24,260 bases of DNA from Actinomycetes bacterium (GTDB taxonomy: Bacteria > Actinomycetota > Actinomycetes > S36-B12 > GCA-2699445), in contig JAHZKU010000253.1 of the NCBI GenBank assembly GCA_022600255.1, forward strand, positions 1 through 24,260. The letters run 5' to 3'. Numbering within the stretch: position 1 is the stretch's first letter; each line of letters opens with the position of its first letter. The notes below the pieces were generated by a model, which made no database searches, was not told the DNA's origin, and saw nothing but the letters and a program-made list of their open reading frames with translations. Position numbers and translations under genes: made by a program. Below, piece after piece: positions 14,725 to 22,879 of the stretch.

Positions 14725-17094
14725 ATGGTGGCACCGTCGCCCGTTGCCGTCGGTAACCGAGCTGGGCCGTCCGCGGACCGCCTGCTCCGCGAGATTTGTC
14801 AAGGGCTCCCCACCGAGCCGCACGTCGTAAGGCAACCAGCCCGACCAGGAATCACCGCAGATTGGCCGCAGTGGGCGCAGCCGGAACTGATCGCCCGCTA
14901 CCAGGCCCAAGGGGTGAACCAGCTTTGGCAGCACCAACGAGACGCCGCTGATCAGATTCACGCTGGCACGGCGACGGTTGTCTCCACCGGGACGGCCAGC
15001 GGCAAGTCCTTGACGTACACGTTGCCGGCCATCAGCACCATGCTGGCTGGATCGGGCACTGCCTTGTATTGCACCCCCACCAAAGCGCTAGCCCAAGACC
15101 AACTGAAGTCCGTGACGGCCTTGGTCAGTGGCCTGGATCGCCCGATCGGGGTCGCCACCTACGACGGCGATACCCCCACCGAGTCCCGAGCCTGGGTCCG
15201 TCGAAACACCGACTACTTGCTGACCAATCCCGACATGTTGCATCGCGGCCTGTTGCCGAATCATCCCGCCTGGCGCAGTTTCCTGGCGCGTCTGGAATAC
15301 CTGATCATCGACGAAGCCCACACCTATCGCGGCGTGTTTGGCGCTCACATGGCCGCGATCGTGCGCAGGCTGCGGCGGATTGCGGCCCACTACGGCGCTG
15401 AACCCACCCTGGTGGCCACCTCCGCAACCATCGCCAACCCCGAATCAGCCGCGTCGGCATTATTCGGAGTTCCGGCCAAAGCTGTCACCCAAGACACCAC
15501 GGCCCGTGGTGAGTTTGCTCTGGCCCTTGTCGAACCGGCTGTGCCCGGCCAATCCGATGGCGATGCCGATGAAGATGCCGATGCCGATGCCGATGGCGAT
15601 GCCGATGCCGATGCCGATGCCGACCAGAGTGCCTCATCGTTCGCGCTGACGGCCGGCGTGCTCAGCACCCTGACCGACGCTGGTGCCCGATCGTTGGGGT
15701 TCATCCGGGCTCGCAAGGGCGCCGAGGCCATGGCTGAAACGCTGAAAGAACGCGTGAAACCCCAGTACAACCGACAAGTCATGGCCTACCGTGGCGGCCT
15801 GCTCCCCGAAGAACGCCGCGACATTGAGCAGCGGCTGATGTCGGGGGCGCTGCGCACGGTTGCCACCACAAATGCGCTGGAAGTGGGAGTCGATATCTCC
15901 GGCCTTGACGCCGTGGTGCTGTGCGGCTGGCCAGGCACGAGGGCCTCTTTCCTGCAGCAAACCGGACGGGCCGGGCGCAACGGCGAAGATGCCGTTGCCG
16001 TCTTGGTCGCAACAGCAAACCCGCTGGATCGCTTCATTGTGCGAAACCCCGAGCGAGTGTTCTCCGACCCCATCGAAAGCACTATTCTCGACCCGACCAA
16101 TCCGCACGTCCTTTTGCCTCACATCGCGGCCGCAATCGGAGAGCTGCCGATGCTCGATGACCCCGCCGCTTGGTTTGGCGAGACTGCTCCAGATTTGATC
16201 GACCTGCTAGTGCGGCGCGGTTGGGTGCGCAAACGGGCCGATGGTTGGTTCTGGACCAGCAAGCAGGATCCCGCCGCCCTTGCCGACATCCGAGGCAGCG
16301 GCGGTGGTCTGGTCGCTATCAGCGAGCGCGCCACCGGTCGACTGTTGGGCACCGTTGATGCCGCATCGGCGCCGGCGAACGTCCACGAAGGCGCAGTTTA
16401 CCCTCACCTGGGGACCACCTACCTCGTCGCGGATTTGGACCTGACCGCGTCGGTTGCCCTCGTCGACCCGGTACCTGTCGACTACTCCACCAGAGCCAAA
16501 ACGACCACGGGACTGCGCATCATCGCCACACGCGCGCAGCACCCACAGGGGGCCGGGATTGTGGCCAGTGGTGACGTCGAGGTCACCAGCCAGGTCGTGG
16601 GTTTCACGAAACACTCGCTACGGGGACAGTTCTTGGGTCTGACACCGTTGGACCTGCCTGAGACCCGTTTAAATACGCGAGCAGTCTGGTGGCAACTGCC
16701 TGCGGACACCTTGACCCGGGCCGGCGTCAAGGCCGCGGACATCCCAGGTGCCGTTCACGCAGCCGAGCATGCCGCGATTGGCATCCTGCCAGGCTTAGCG
16801 ACTTGTGATCGCTGGGACTTGGGCGGCCTGTCCAGCGCTGCCCACCCGCAGACTGGATCGCCCACGATTTTTGTGTACGACGGCCAGCAAGGGGGCGCGG
16901 GAATCAGCGATCACGGGTTCGCCAACCTAACCGAGTGGCTCGGTGCCACCCGGGACGTGATCGCCAGCTGCGCTTGTGACGTCGGGTGCCCGGGTTGTGT
17001 GCAGTCGCCCAAGTGCGGCAACGGCAACGAGCCGCTACACAAGGCGGCGGCTATCACCGTGCTGGACCTCATCCTGCGTCCGACCCCTCCCTGA
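14725..17094 (+). CDS. DEAH-box helicase with C-terminal Cys cluster (MrfA/'helicase-secretion neighbourhood' type)
   Basis: 789 residues. RecA1 shows STGTASGKSLTY (87-98), DEAH (196-199) and TSATIANP (232-239). RecA2 shows TTNALEVGVDISGLDAVV and the motif VI QQTGRAGRNG. The C-terminal domain carries Cys749, 751, 755, 758 and 764 in ASCACDVGCPGCVQSPKCGN, the metal-binding MZB/DUF1998 signature of MrfA (B. subtilis YprA), a mitomycin-repair helicase; the closest named actinobacterial family is the 'helicase/secretion neighbourhood' DEAH protein. A low-complexity Asp/Ala tract (278-300) lies between the two RecA domains. The ATG has a modest SD (GCAGG, seven bases). It converges on the Tad operon. 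Role in DNA repair is inferred from family; the constant link to Tad genes is unexplained. Confidence 0.93.
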   Translation: MVAPSPVAVGNRAGPSADRLLREICQGLPTEPHVVRQPARPGITADWPQWAQPELIARYQAQGVNQLWQHQRDAADQIHAGTATVVSTGTASGKSLTYTLPAISTMLAGSGTALYCTPTKALAQDQLKSVTALVSGLDRPIGVATYDGDTPTESRAWVRRNTDYLLTNPDMLHRGLLPNHPAWRSFLARLEYLIIDEAHTYRGVFGAHMAAIVRRLRRIAAHYGAEPTLVATSATIANPESAASALFGVPAKAVTQDTTARGEFALALVEPAVPGQSDGDADEDADADADGDADADADADQSASSFALTAGVLSTLTDAGARSLGFIRARKGAEAMAETLKERVKPQYNRQVMAYRGGLLPEERRDIEQRLMSGALRTVATTNALEVGVDISGLDAVVLCGWPGTRASFLQQTGRAGRNGEDAVAVLVATANPLDRFIVRNPERVFSDPIESTILDPTNPHVLLPHIAAAIGELPMLDDPAAWFGETAPDLIDLLVRRGWVRKRADGWFWTSKQDPAALADIRGSGGGLVAISERATGRLLGTVDAASAPANVHEGAVYPHLGTTYLVADLDLTASVALVDPVPVDYSTRAKTTTGLRIIATRAQHPQGAGIVASGDVEVTSQVVGFTKHSLRGQFLGLTPLDLPETRLNTRAVWWQLPADTLTRAGVKAADIPGAVHAAEHAAIGILPGLATCDRWDLGGLSSAAHPQTGSPTIFVYDGQQGGAGISDHGFANLTEWLGATRDVIASCACDVGCPGCVQSPKCGNGNEPLHKAAAITVLDLILRPTPP
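15556..15624 (+). repeat. GATGCC hexanucleotide repeat encoding an Asp/Ala tract
   Basis: Twenty-three codons alternate GAT with GCC, GGC or GAA, ending in GAC. They give twelve Asp and one Glu in residues 278-300 of the helicase. A 6-base unit keeps the frame, so slippage would change the tract length without breaking the gene. It lies in the linker between the RecA-like domains. Confidence 0.93.
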
Positions 17095-17207
17095 TGCACG
17101 TTCCCCTCTGGCAAGATCCGAGCCTGCGGGGCACGGGCGATAGGTGGGCATTCCCCAGCACCGGGAACGCGTGGGTTGGCCCGCACCTTTCTTGGCCGAG
17201 ACGACGG

Positions 17208-17573
17208 TCAATCCCAAGCACCCGGAGTGCGCTGCAACTGCGCGTAGGCATCACCAACGGCCCGGCTCCCCGATAAGGCAGCCACGCCGGCCGGGAGCGG
17301 CTTGCTGACGGTCACGGCCACCACCGCTCCTGAGATGGTGCAGCTATCCAAAGCCACGTCGTTGCGGTGCGCCACTGTTCGAGCCACCGCACACGGGTCG
17401 GTAGAGACCAAGAGTTGGTTGGCCGCAGCCAAGGCGGAGAGGTCTGCAGCCGCGTCCACAACAGCATGCACCCGGGCCAAAGCCGCAATACTGGCCAGCG
17501 CGACGCAAATCAGGATCACGCCAGCACTGATGACAATTATCGCGATACTGGCCCCGCCACGGTCGAGGCTCAT
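17208..17573 (-). CDS. TadE-like protein of the helicase/secretion neighbourhood (Rv3654c-like)
   Basis: 121 residues. A short N-terminus (MSLDRGGAS) precedes one membrane segment (about 8-32) and the characteristic ALARVHAVVDAAADLSALAAANQ helix. Two Cys (61 and 78) flank a short helix and probably form a disulfide outside the membrane. This matches the second, smaller TadE-like family found beside the DEAH helicase in actinobacteria (Rv3654c in M. tuberculosis). The ATG at 17573 overlaps the preceding tadE stop as ATGA; the open frame to 17846 is a shadow of tadE. It is the last gene of the Tad operon. It is probably a minor pilin or surface subunit; role inferred. Confidence 0.87.
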   Translation of the reverse strand: MSLDRGGASIAIIVISAGVILICVALASIAALARVHAVVDAAADLSALAAANQLLVSTDPCAVARTVAHRNDVALDSCTISGAVVAVTVSKPLPAGVAALSGSRAVGDAYAQLQRTPGAWD

Positions 17574-17953
17574 GGACCTAGTAACTGCGCTTCGAGGTGC
17601 CCCACCGCATCGGCGGACACTGGGTGGCGCCAGGGCCCATCGACCGGCACCAGCCAAGCACGCTCTCGCCGAGCTTGCACATGGACAAAACCTTGCGAGG
17701 ATGTGACCCGGAAGTTCGCCTGCGGTAGCACCCGCCGACCTTGCTCCTGCGCTGCACTGGCGGGTACCCCTCGCACCAACTCCCGCGCCACAACTCGGGC
17801 CGCATCCTGCGCTGCGGCTTGAAGTCGCATCGTGTCGACGAGCCACACGCAGCAGAACGAGACCAAGATCACTAGGGGTAGTGCTAGCGCGACCTCCACG
17901 GTGACCATCCCCGCATCACGATGGTCACCGCGTCGGCCTTCCCGCTCAGCCAA
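17570..17953 (-). CDS. tadE: TadE-family pseudopilin
   Basis: 127 residues. The N-terminus is hydrophilic (MAEREGRRGDHRDAG) and is followed by MVTVEVALALPLVILVSF, a prepilin-like segment with Glu at +5 after Gly15. RLQAAAQDAARVVARELVRG is the usual TadE amphipathic helix. TadE proteins are minor pilins processed by a prepilin peptidase and needed for Tad pilus assembly. The start is uncertain: TTG 17953 overlaps the pilin gene by eight bases and has no SD, and the next in-frame start is ATG 17908, which would remove the basic leader. Coupling to the pilin gene favours TTG. The stop overlaps the next gene by four bases. Confidence 0.85.
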   Translation of the reverse strand: MAEREGRRGDHRDAGMVTVEVALALPLVILVSFCCVWLVDTMRLQAAAQDAARVVARELVRGVPASAAQEQGRRVLPQANFRVTSSQGFVHVQARRERAWLVPVDGPWRHPVSADAVGHLEAQLLGP

Positions 17954-18125
17954 CGGATTGAAATGCCCACTCGAACACCGACTTGAGCAGGCCAGCGAAC
18001 CAGTCGGAGGTGAGCAGGCGCAGCATTAGCCCACCCAGCCCAACTACGGCCACGGTTCCGACGGCATACTCAGCCGTGGACAACCCGGTGTCGTCCCTAC
18101 CCATCTGCGCTAACGAACGACTCAT
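17946..18125 (-). CDS. Flp-like pilin (DUF4244 type), 59 residues
   Basis: A very small gene, easily missed by length cut-offs. The product opens MSRSLAQMGRDDTG, then LSTAEYAVGTVAVVGLGGLM, and ends FEWAFQSVG. Cleavage after Gly14 would leave LSTAEY with Glu at +5, the classical type IV/Flp prepilin site, and a single hydrophobic helix follows. This is the pattern of actinobacterial DUF4244 proteins, which occupy the pilin position in Tad clusters. The ATG has GGAG five bases upstream. The gene stands 90 bp after tadC and overlaps tadE. It is the likely main pilus subunit. No peptidase gene is in the window, so it must be supplied from elsewhere. Confidence 0.88.
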   Translation of the reverse strand: MSRSLAQMGRDDTGLSTAEYAVGTVAVVGLGGLMLRLLTSDWFAGLLKSVFEWAFQSVG

Positions 18126-18215
18126 CTGAACTCCAATCTTGCGACACCTTGCCGCACTCGATTCTGCGTCGCTGCGCTGCGACCAGGCCGCCCGATCGCC
18201 AGGCTGTGGATGAGG

Positions 18216-18953
18216 TCACCACGCCACATCACCCAACAGGGCCGCCACAATCGGCACGATGCCCAAAGCAACAAAAGCGGGTAGGAGACACAGCCCCAAC
18301 GGCAGCACCATCTGCACCCCAGCCCGCTTGGCCTGTTCCTGGGCCATGGCGAGGTAGGCCCGGCGACATTCCTGGGCCAACTGCTCGAGTTCCTGGGCGG
18401 AAGCGGCGCCACTGTCCATCGAACGCGCCAGTATTGAGCCGATTCGGTCTTGGCCGACGGCGCCGCCCAGACTGCGTGCGACAACACCGAGGGGCGCTCC
18501 CAATGCCAATTCCTGACCGGCCCGCCGGAAAGCGCGGCCAATCACGCCATCGCTGACCTCGCCGACCGTGGCCAGTGCGATCTGCGTCGGCGCACCCGAT
18601 CGCAGTAATGCCGCAAAGAGCACCAGGACCTGCGGTACTGCTCGGGCATCGGTCGGCGACAGCACCACATCCGGGTTCCGCGCTGTTGGCGGAAACCGGG
18701 CGATCATCGCCCCAAGTCCCCAACCCGCAGCAAGGGTGATCCCAGCCGCTGAGATCACGCCCGTCCAGAGCAAAACGGCCAAGCTCACCAGGAGTACAGC
18801 CGCCGCGTGCGCCTGGGACGGTCGTAGCTTGCCGGGTCTTCCTCTGGCACCTGGCTTTGTCGGTCCCGGCTCGCGGCCCGTAGGGGTCAGGCGGTCTGGA
18901 CGCGGCGTTGGCAGCGCCATCAGGACCGCTGCCACAACCAGAACCAGGATCAC
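18216..18953 (-). CDS. tadC: Tad secretion inner-membrane protein, TadC type (T2SF domain)
   Basis: 245 residues. An N-terminal membrane segment (1-15) is followed by a basic, Pro-rich loop, membrane segments at about 48-86, a cytoplasmic type II secretion F domain (about 103-205, with ALLRSGAPTQIALATVGE and LARSMDSGAASAQELEQLAQ), and a C-terminal hydrophobic hairpin (LPLGLCLLPAFVALGIVPIV). Such proteins form the platform on which the CpaF ATPase acts. The GTG start overlaps the tadB stop (GTGA), so it is translationally coupled. In actinobacteria both platform proteins are shorter than in Aggregatibacter. Assignment as TadC rather than TadB rests on gene order. Confidence 0.9.
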   Translation of the reverse strand: MILVLVVAAVLMALPTPRPDRLTPTGREPGPTKPGARGRPGKLRPSQAHAAAVLLVSLAVLLWTGVISAAGITLAAGWGLGAMIARFPPTARNPDVVLSPTDARAVPQVLVLFAALLRSGAPTQIALATVGEVSDGVIGRAFRRAGQELALGAPLGVVARSLGGAVGQDRIGSILARSMDSGAASAQELEQLAQECRRAYLAMAQEQAKRAGVQMVLPLGLCLLPAFVALGIVPIVAALLGDVAW

Positions 18954-19585
18954 AGCAGGCTCAGAACGCGCCGGCTAATCCGGCTGGCCCACAGCGCACC
19001 TAACCCGTTGAGCAGTAGCCCGATGGCCAGCGTGATTCCACCCGCCCTCGTGCCCAACAACCAGGCGAGGGGATTGGTGCCGACGAAGAAGGCCAACAGC
19101 AAACCCAGCAGCGGCAGTAGCACCACCACCCGCGCACTGTGTTTGGGGCCGGCGGTCTCCACCTGCAGCATGCGCCGGGTCTGTTCAGCCGCCAACTCCC
19201 CCTCAACCAGCTTCTCGATAATGTCCGCAAGCGCAAACCCGGTGGCGTGGTTCAGTTCCCAAGCCGCTTCGATTGCGCGCACCAAGTCTGTTTGGTTCCG
19301 CAATTGGGCGAAGATCGCCGATGCGTCGCCGCCCAACGCGGCGGTCGCCACACTGCGATCAGCCCCTTGCGAGGCGCCCGCCGCTCGCAGGGCCGACAAG
19401 GGCTCTGCCCCAGCGCGGAGCTCAGCCACTAGGGCCATCGCCCATGGGATCGACTGCTGGGCAGGCACCCGACCGTGACCAGGCTGTCCGCTATCGGGTG
19501 CGATCGCGGAAGGGACCAAACATGGGGTCCCAGCGGGGAGCAGAACTAGGAGAGCGGCGGACAGCAGCCAAAGGCTGGGTGTCAT
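18950..19585 (-). CDS. tadB: Tad secretion inner-membrane protein, TadB type (T2SF domain)
   Basis: 211 residues. Membrane segments are at about 5-22, 153-169 and 174-200. Between them lies a T2SF domain: ALVAELRAGAEPLSALRAAG (51-70), AWELNHATGFALADIIEKLV (108-127) and RRMLQVETAGPKHSARVVV. The ATG at 19585 overlaps the cpaF stop as ATGA; the open frame extending to 19882 is a shadow of cpaF. With TadC it should form the inner-membrane platform of the pilus machine. Confidence 0.9.
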   Translation of the reverse strand: MTPSLWLLSAALLVLLPAGTPCLVPSAIAPDSGQPGHGRVPAQQSIPWAMALVAELRAGAEPLSALRAAGASQGADRSVATAALGGDASAIFAQLRNQTDLVRAIEAAWELNHATGFALADIIEKLVEGELAAEQTRRMLQVETAGPKHSARVVVLLPLLGLLLAFFVGTNPLAWLLGTRAGGITLAIGLLLNGLGALWASRISRRVLSLL

Positions 19586-20730
19586 CCCGGGCCCGCCAGA
19601 GCCGCACCCAGCGGATGGTCTGGCGTGAGCAGTTGCGGTTGTCTGCCCAGAAAGCCCCAAACCTGTTCGATTTCGAGTCGACCGGCGATACCCCCACCGA
19701 CGGCCCAAAGGCCCGTGACGTTTCGCAAGCCGTTTGAATCTCTGCGTAAGTGCAGGATCGCCCCCACCCCAGCCCGAACCTGAGAATGCAGGGCATCCCG
19801 CCCCAATCCGGCCGGTAATGCCAGTGCCTCCAACCGTGCCGGAACATCCAAAGGCGAGTTGGCATGAACGGTGGCGGCACAACCCTCGTGACCGGTGTTC
19901 ATTGCGGCCAGCAGATCCACCAACTCCGCGCCGCGTGCCTCGCCGACAACGATGCGGTCGGGTCGCATCCGTAGCGACTGCCGCACCAGTTGCGACACTG
20001 AGATCGCCCCGGCTCCCTCGGCATTGGCCGGCCGGCTCTGAAGCGACACGACGTGAGGATGGTCAATCTGGAGTTCCTCGTGTTCTTCTAGAACCAAGAT
20101 TCGCTGCGACTCGGGCGCAGCCGACATGAGTGCCCGCAACAAGGTTGTTTTGCCGGTGCCAGTGCCACCGGTGACCAAGAAGGAGACCGGAGTCTGGAGC
20201 AATCGTCGCAACAGTGGCACACACGCTTGCGCGAACGCTCCCCTGGCCGCTAAGTCGGCGAGGTCCAGGCTCACTCGGGTGAGCACCCGCAGGGAAAGAA
20301 GAGTCCCCGGCCGGCCAATGCCCCCCAAGACAGCGTGCAACCGAATGCCGCCCGGTAGCGCGGCATCCACAAACGGAACCGCGTCGTCCAGTCGGCGTCC
20401 CGCTTGGCTAGCCAGCCGCTGCGCCAGGGCCCTGATTTGCGCCTCCGAGCTGAAGGTGACATCCGTACGCTCCAACCGGCCGTCCCGCTCCAACCAAACC
20501 TCACTTGGGCCGTTCACCAGCACGTCGGTGACATCAGGCTCGGTGAGCAACCCTTGCAGCGGGCCAGCGCCGACCAGTTCACTCAGGATCTGCGTGATCA
20601 GCAACTCCTGGCCAGCAGCGCCTACCAGCACGCCGATCTCGCTGAGCGCCTCAGCGACATTAGCGCGCGTGGCCGCCGCTTCCGTACGAACCAGTTCGGC
20701 GCGGACCCGGCCGGTTAGCTCACTTGGCAC
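19582..20730 (-). CDS. cpaF: Tad pilus assembly ATPase (CpaF/TadA)
   Basis: 382 residues. This secretion ATPase powers pilus assembly. The N-terminal domain (1-150) contains GPLQGLLTEPDVTDVLVNGP, a family hallmark. The ATPase shows Walker A GGTGTGKTTLL (188-198), the Asp-box/Walker B region ILVLEEHEEL, then RMRPDRIVVGEARGAE and the His box AAMNTGHEGCAATVHANS. These are all complete, so it should be active. The GTG at 20730 was chosen because GGAG lies nine bases upstream and it overlaps the end of the cpaE-like gene by 11 bases; the frame open to 20934 is a shadow. It corresponds to the 'helicase/secretion neighbourhood ATPase' family. Confidence 0.94.
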   Translation of the reverse strand: MPSELTGRVRAELVRTEAAATRANVAEALSEIGVLVGAAGQELLITQILSELVGAGPLQGLLTEPDVTDVLVNGPSEVWLERDGRLERTDVTFSSEAQIRALAQRLASQAGRRLDDAVPFVDAALPGGIRLHAVLGGIGRPGTLLSLRVLTRVSLDLADLAARGAFAQACVPLLRRLLQTPVSFLVTGGTGTGKTTLLRALMSAAPESQRILVLEEHEELQIDHPHVVSLQSRPANAEGAGAISVSQLVRQSLRMRPDRIVVGEARGAELVDLLAAMNTGHEGCAATVHANSPLDVPARLEALALPAGLGRDALHSQVRAGVGAILHLRRDSNGLRNVTGLWAVGGGIAGRLEIEQVWGFLGRQPQLLTPDHPLGAALAGPG

Positions 20731-21796
20731 GCTGGTCCACTCCGGTCGCAACTGGTGCCAGGACCTGTTCGGCAAGCCAGCGCAGGCGGCGATTTCTGGC
20801 GCTGGCCAGCAATGCGCCGAAGTCCGCCGACCCGCGGACCCCACGCACGTGGCCGCACACCACGGGCTGGTGGGGGCGCAGGAACCGGGTGGCACTGGCG
20901 AGTGGCACGGCGCCGATGTCCTTGCGTAGGACAACCCGCGGCTGCGCCGCCGGGCAATCGGCCATCAACTGGGCCAGACTCGCCAGGCTCACCAGTTCCG
21001 TGGAGGACAGGTACACCGATGTCTGAACACGCGTCTGGGCTGGCAGCTTCCGGTATCGGGGCGCGTCCAGCACGATTGTCTCGAAGGTGTCTTGGCAGGC
21101 CGTCAACGCGTGGCGGACCGACTCATTGTCCGCACCGCCAATGAGATCGCCGCCCAGGACCCGAACTCCTGCGGACTGAGGCAGTCGCTCGAGCAAGCGT
21201 GCCCCATTGGCTGGCTCACGCAAAGATCGAAAGTCGTGCCACTGCAGTCCTTCGTCCTTGGGCAACCCGCAGGCAGGTAGAAACCCGACAGAGTGTGGGT
21301 CCAGATCCACCAGCACTGTCTTGGCCCCGGTGTCCGCTGACGCGGTGGCAATCGCCGCCGCTAGGAGCGTGGCCCCACAACCACCTCGGCTACCGGTAAC
21401 CGCAATCACGTGGCCCGGGGAGCCGGCCGACGCCTTCGGCTGGCTCGCAGCACGGGGTTGTTGTGCCCACCTGCCCACACACCACGCTGCCAGTTGATCG
21501 GCACCGTCGGGCCAGTCCACCACTTGATCTGCGTTGACATCCTGCGCCAGCCGCCAAGTCGCCGTAGTTGTCTGCAGTGAGATGAGGACAACCGTCGGAG
21601 GGCCCTGCGACCTAGGCGGCCGGATCCGACTCCCCGACCCCAACCGCTCGTCGAGGAACAGAACAGAGGCCACGGCATTTGAGCTCGCACCCCAGATCCG
21701 CCCACCGGCGTCACCAACCAACTGGGCGAGTGCGTCGGCTAGCGCCCGATCCCGGGTCAGAATCTGCACCGCTGGGGTGCCGCCTGCGTCTGCCAT
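20720..21796 (-). CDS. CpaE-like / Ssd-like ParA-superfamily ATPase
   Basis: 358 residues. The N-terminal part (1-110) looks like a degenerate receiver domain (VQILTRDRALADALAQLVGD), followed by a linker and a MinD/ParA-type domain. The P-loop reads TGSRGGCGATLL (134-145), lacking the Lys of GKT; LVDLDPHSVGFLPACGLP and TIVLDAPRYRKL follow. From memory, a Lys-poor GGRGGAGAS loop is usual in the actinobacterial CpaE-like/Ssd family, for example Rv3660c. The protein may position the pilus machine or affect septum placement. The ATG 21796 begins the conserved part; the longer open frame to 22213 is antisense to the metalloprotease. It is the first gene of the Tad operon. Confidence 0.9.
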   Translation of the reverse strand: MADAGGTPAVQILTRDRALADALAQLVGDAGGRIWGASSNAVASVLFLDERLGSGSRIRPPRSQGPPTVVLISLQTTTATWRLAQDVNADQVVDWPDGADQLAAWCVGRWAQQPRAASQPKASAGSPGHVIAVTGSRGGCGATLLAAAIATASADTGAKTVLVDLDPHSVGFLPACGLPKDEGLQWHDFRSLREPANGARLLERLPQSAGVRVLGGDLIGGADNESVRHALTACQDTFETIVLDAPRYRKLPAQTRVQTSVYLSSTELVSLASLAQLMADCPAAQPRVVLRKDIGAVPLASATRFLRPHQPVVCGHVRGVRGSADFGALLASARNRRLRWLAEQVLAPVATGVDQRAK

Positions 21797-21963
21797 GACC
21801 TGATTCTGGTGGCAGGGGCTACCCAGAACGCGAGCGCGCTGCGGTCTGTGGAAAAGCGTGCGGATGTCCCATATGAGGCCCTTGCACGATGTGGTTAGGC
21901 CAACCGGGTGACCCCCCGCTGTCGTGTTCAGCAAAACGGACCCATTTCGAGGGGTAATCCAGT
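21797..21963. promoter_or_regulatory. Divergent promoter gap between the Tad operon and the metalloprotease gene
   Basis: This 167-bp gap must contain the promoter of the seven-gene Tad operon (minus) and that of the protease (plus). A good SD, GAGGGG, lies nine bases before the protease ATG. I see no clear -35/-10 pair or operator palindrome. Confidence 0.4.
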
Positions 21964-22794
21964 ATGGAAGAACGTGGCGCCAACCGCACCTTACGGTTCG
22001 TCGCGATCTGTCTTGGCGCTTTGATGATTGTGGTGGCAACCGCAACTCCTGCTGGCTTACTCGGTGGCGCGTCCGCGGACAGACCAGCCACAGAGGATTA
22101 CTTGTCCGGTCAGAAGCAGACCGGCGAGGCCGCAGCCCGTCCGCCAAAACGGGACGGTTACTCTTTCCTACTCTCCTCCGACGAGCACGTCTATCCAGCA
22201 CGTTGGTGTGCACAGACCACCATTGGCTACACGGTGGACTTCAGCCAGACCGCCTCGGTCGGGCTGGACCAAGCTCAAGAGTTGCTGCGGTGGGAACAGG
22301 TGTTCAACAAGTGGAACCGCGCCAGCCGAGGTGCTTACAGCTTCGAATACCTGGGCGAGAAACGCCTACCCACGGTCAGCAAGAACTCCGGTAGAGAGAT
22401 CGACATCGATCAGATCGGCTCTGGGTCGATCGGAATCACGTACGTCTATGGCGATGAGAACCTGTCGGCTCCCACTGACTACCGCGCCTCAGCTGTTAAT
22501 GGTCGAACCGCTGGCAACGGCGGGCTACAGGTAGTCTCCCGAGGAGATGGGCCGGCGGCTTTGGTGGGTGATCGCGGATTTATCATGATCGATGCTGAGG
22601 ATGCCTTGTCGCTGACGCCGGACGGCCTCCGCAAGACCCTCTACCTGCACGAGAGCGGCCATGCCCTCGGGCTCGGTCACGTTGATGACCCCAACTCCCT
22701 GATGCATGGCACTCTCAGTGAGAGCCGGTTAGGGGTGGGCCCCGGTGATCTGACCGGAATTAACGAACTCGCCTCGCTGCCTTGCACCCAGTAG
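21964..22794 (+). CDS. Secreted matrixin-like zinc metalloprotease
   Basis: 276 residues. An N-terminal membrane/signal segment (about 10-30, RFVAICLGALMIVVATAT) is followed by a Pro/Arg-rich stretch and an extracellular domain. The zinc site is HESGHALGLGH (229-239), the metzincin motif HExxHxxGxxH, with the Met-turn at SLMHG (Met247). Two Cys (82 and 274) could join the ends of the domain. The length and short Met-turn spacing fit matrixin (M10)-type enzymes. The ATG has GAGGGG upstream. It is transcribed away from the Tad operon, sharing its promoter gap, so it might process surface or pilus proteins; that link is inference. I recall no protease at this position in Streptomyces or Mycobacterium. 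Confidence 0.88.
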   Translation: MEERGANRTLRFVAICLGALMIVVATATPAGLLGGASADRPATEDYLSGQKQTGEAAARPPKRDGYSFLLSSDEHVYPARWCAQTTIGYTVDFSQTASVGLDQAQELLRWEQVFNKWNRASRGAYSFEYLGEKRLPTVSKNSGREIDIDQIGSGSIGITYVYGDENLSAPTDYRASAVNGRTAGNGGLQVVSRGDGPAALVGDRGFIMIDAEDALSLTPDGLRKTLYLHESGHALGLGHVDDPNSLMHGTLSESRLGVGPGDLTGINELASLPCTQ

Positions 22795-22879
22795 GTCGCG
22801 AGCAGCCGGCGCTGGTAGCAACGGGGCGCGTGACGCGGCAACGAACCAACCCGGCATTCTCCGATGGACGCGCGGGCTG

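Noticed and set aside
14443..14961. 172-codon minus-strand frame between bldG and the helicase
   Set aside because: Runs through tandem repeats and into the helicase N-terminus antisense; Cys/Pro/Arg-rich with no domain.
20720..22213. CpaE-like protein extended to 497 residues
   Set aside because: The added part is antisense to the metalloprotease and lacks family similarity; ATG 21796 is preferred.
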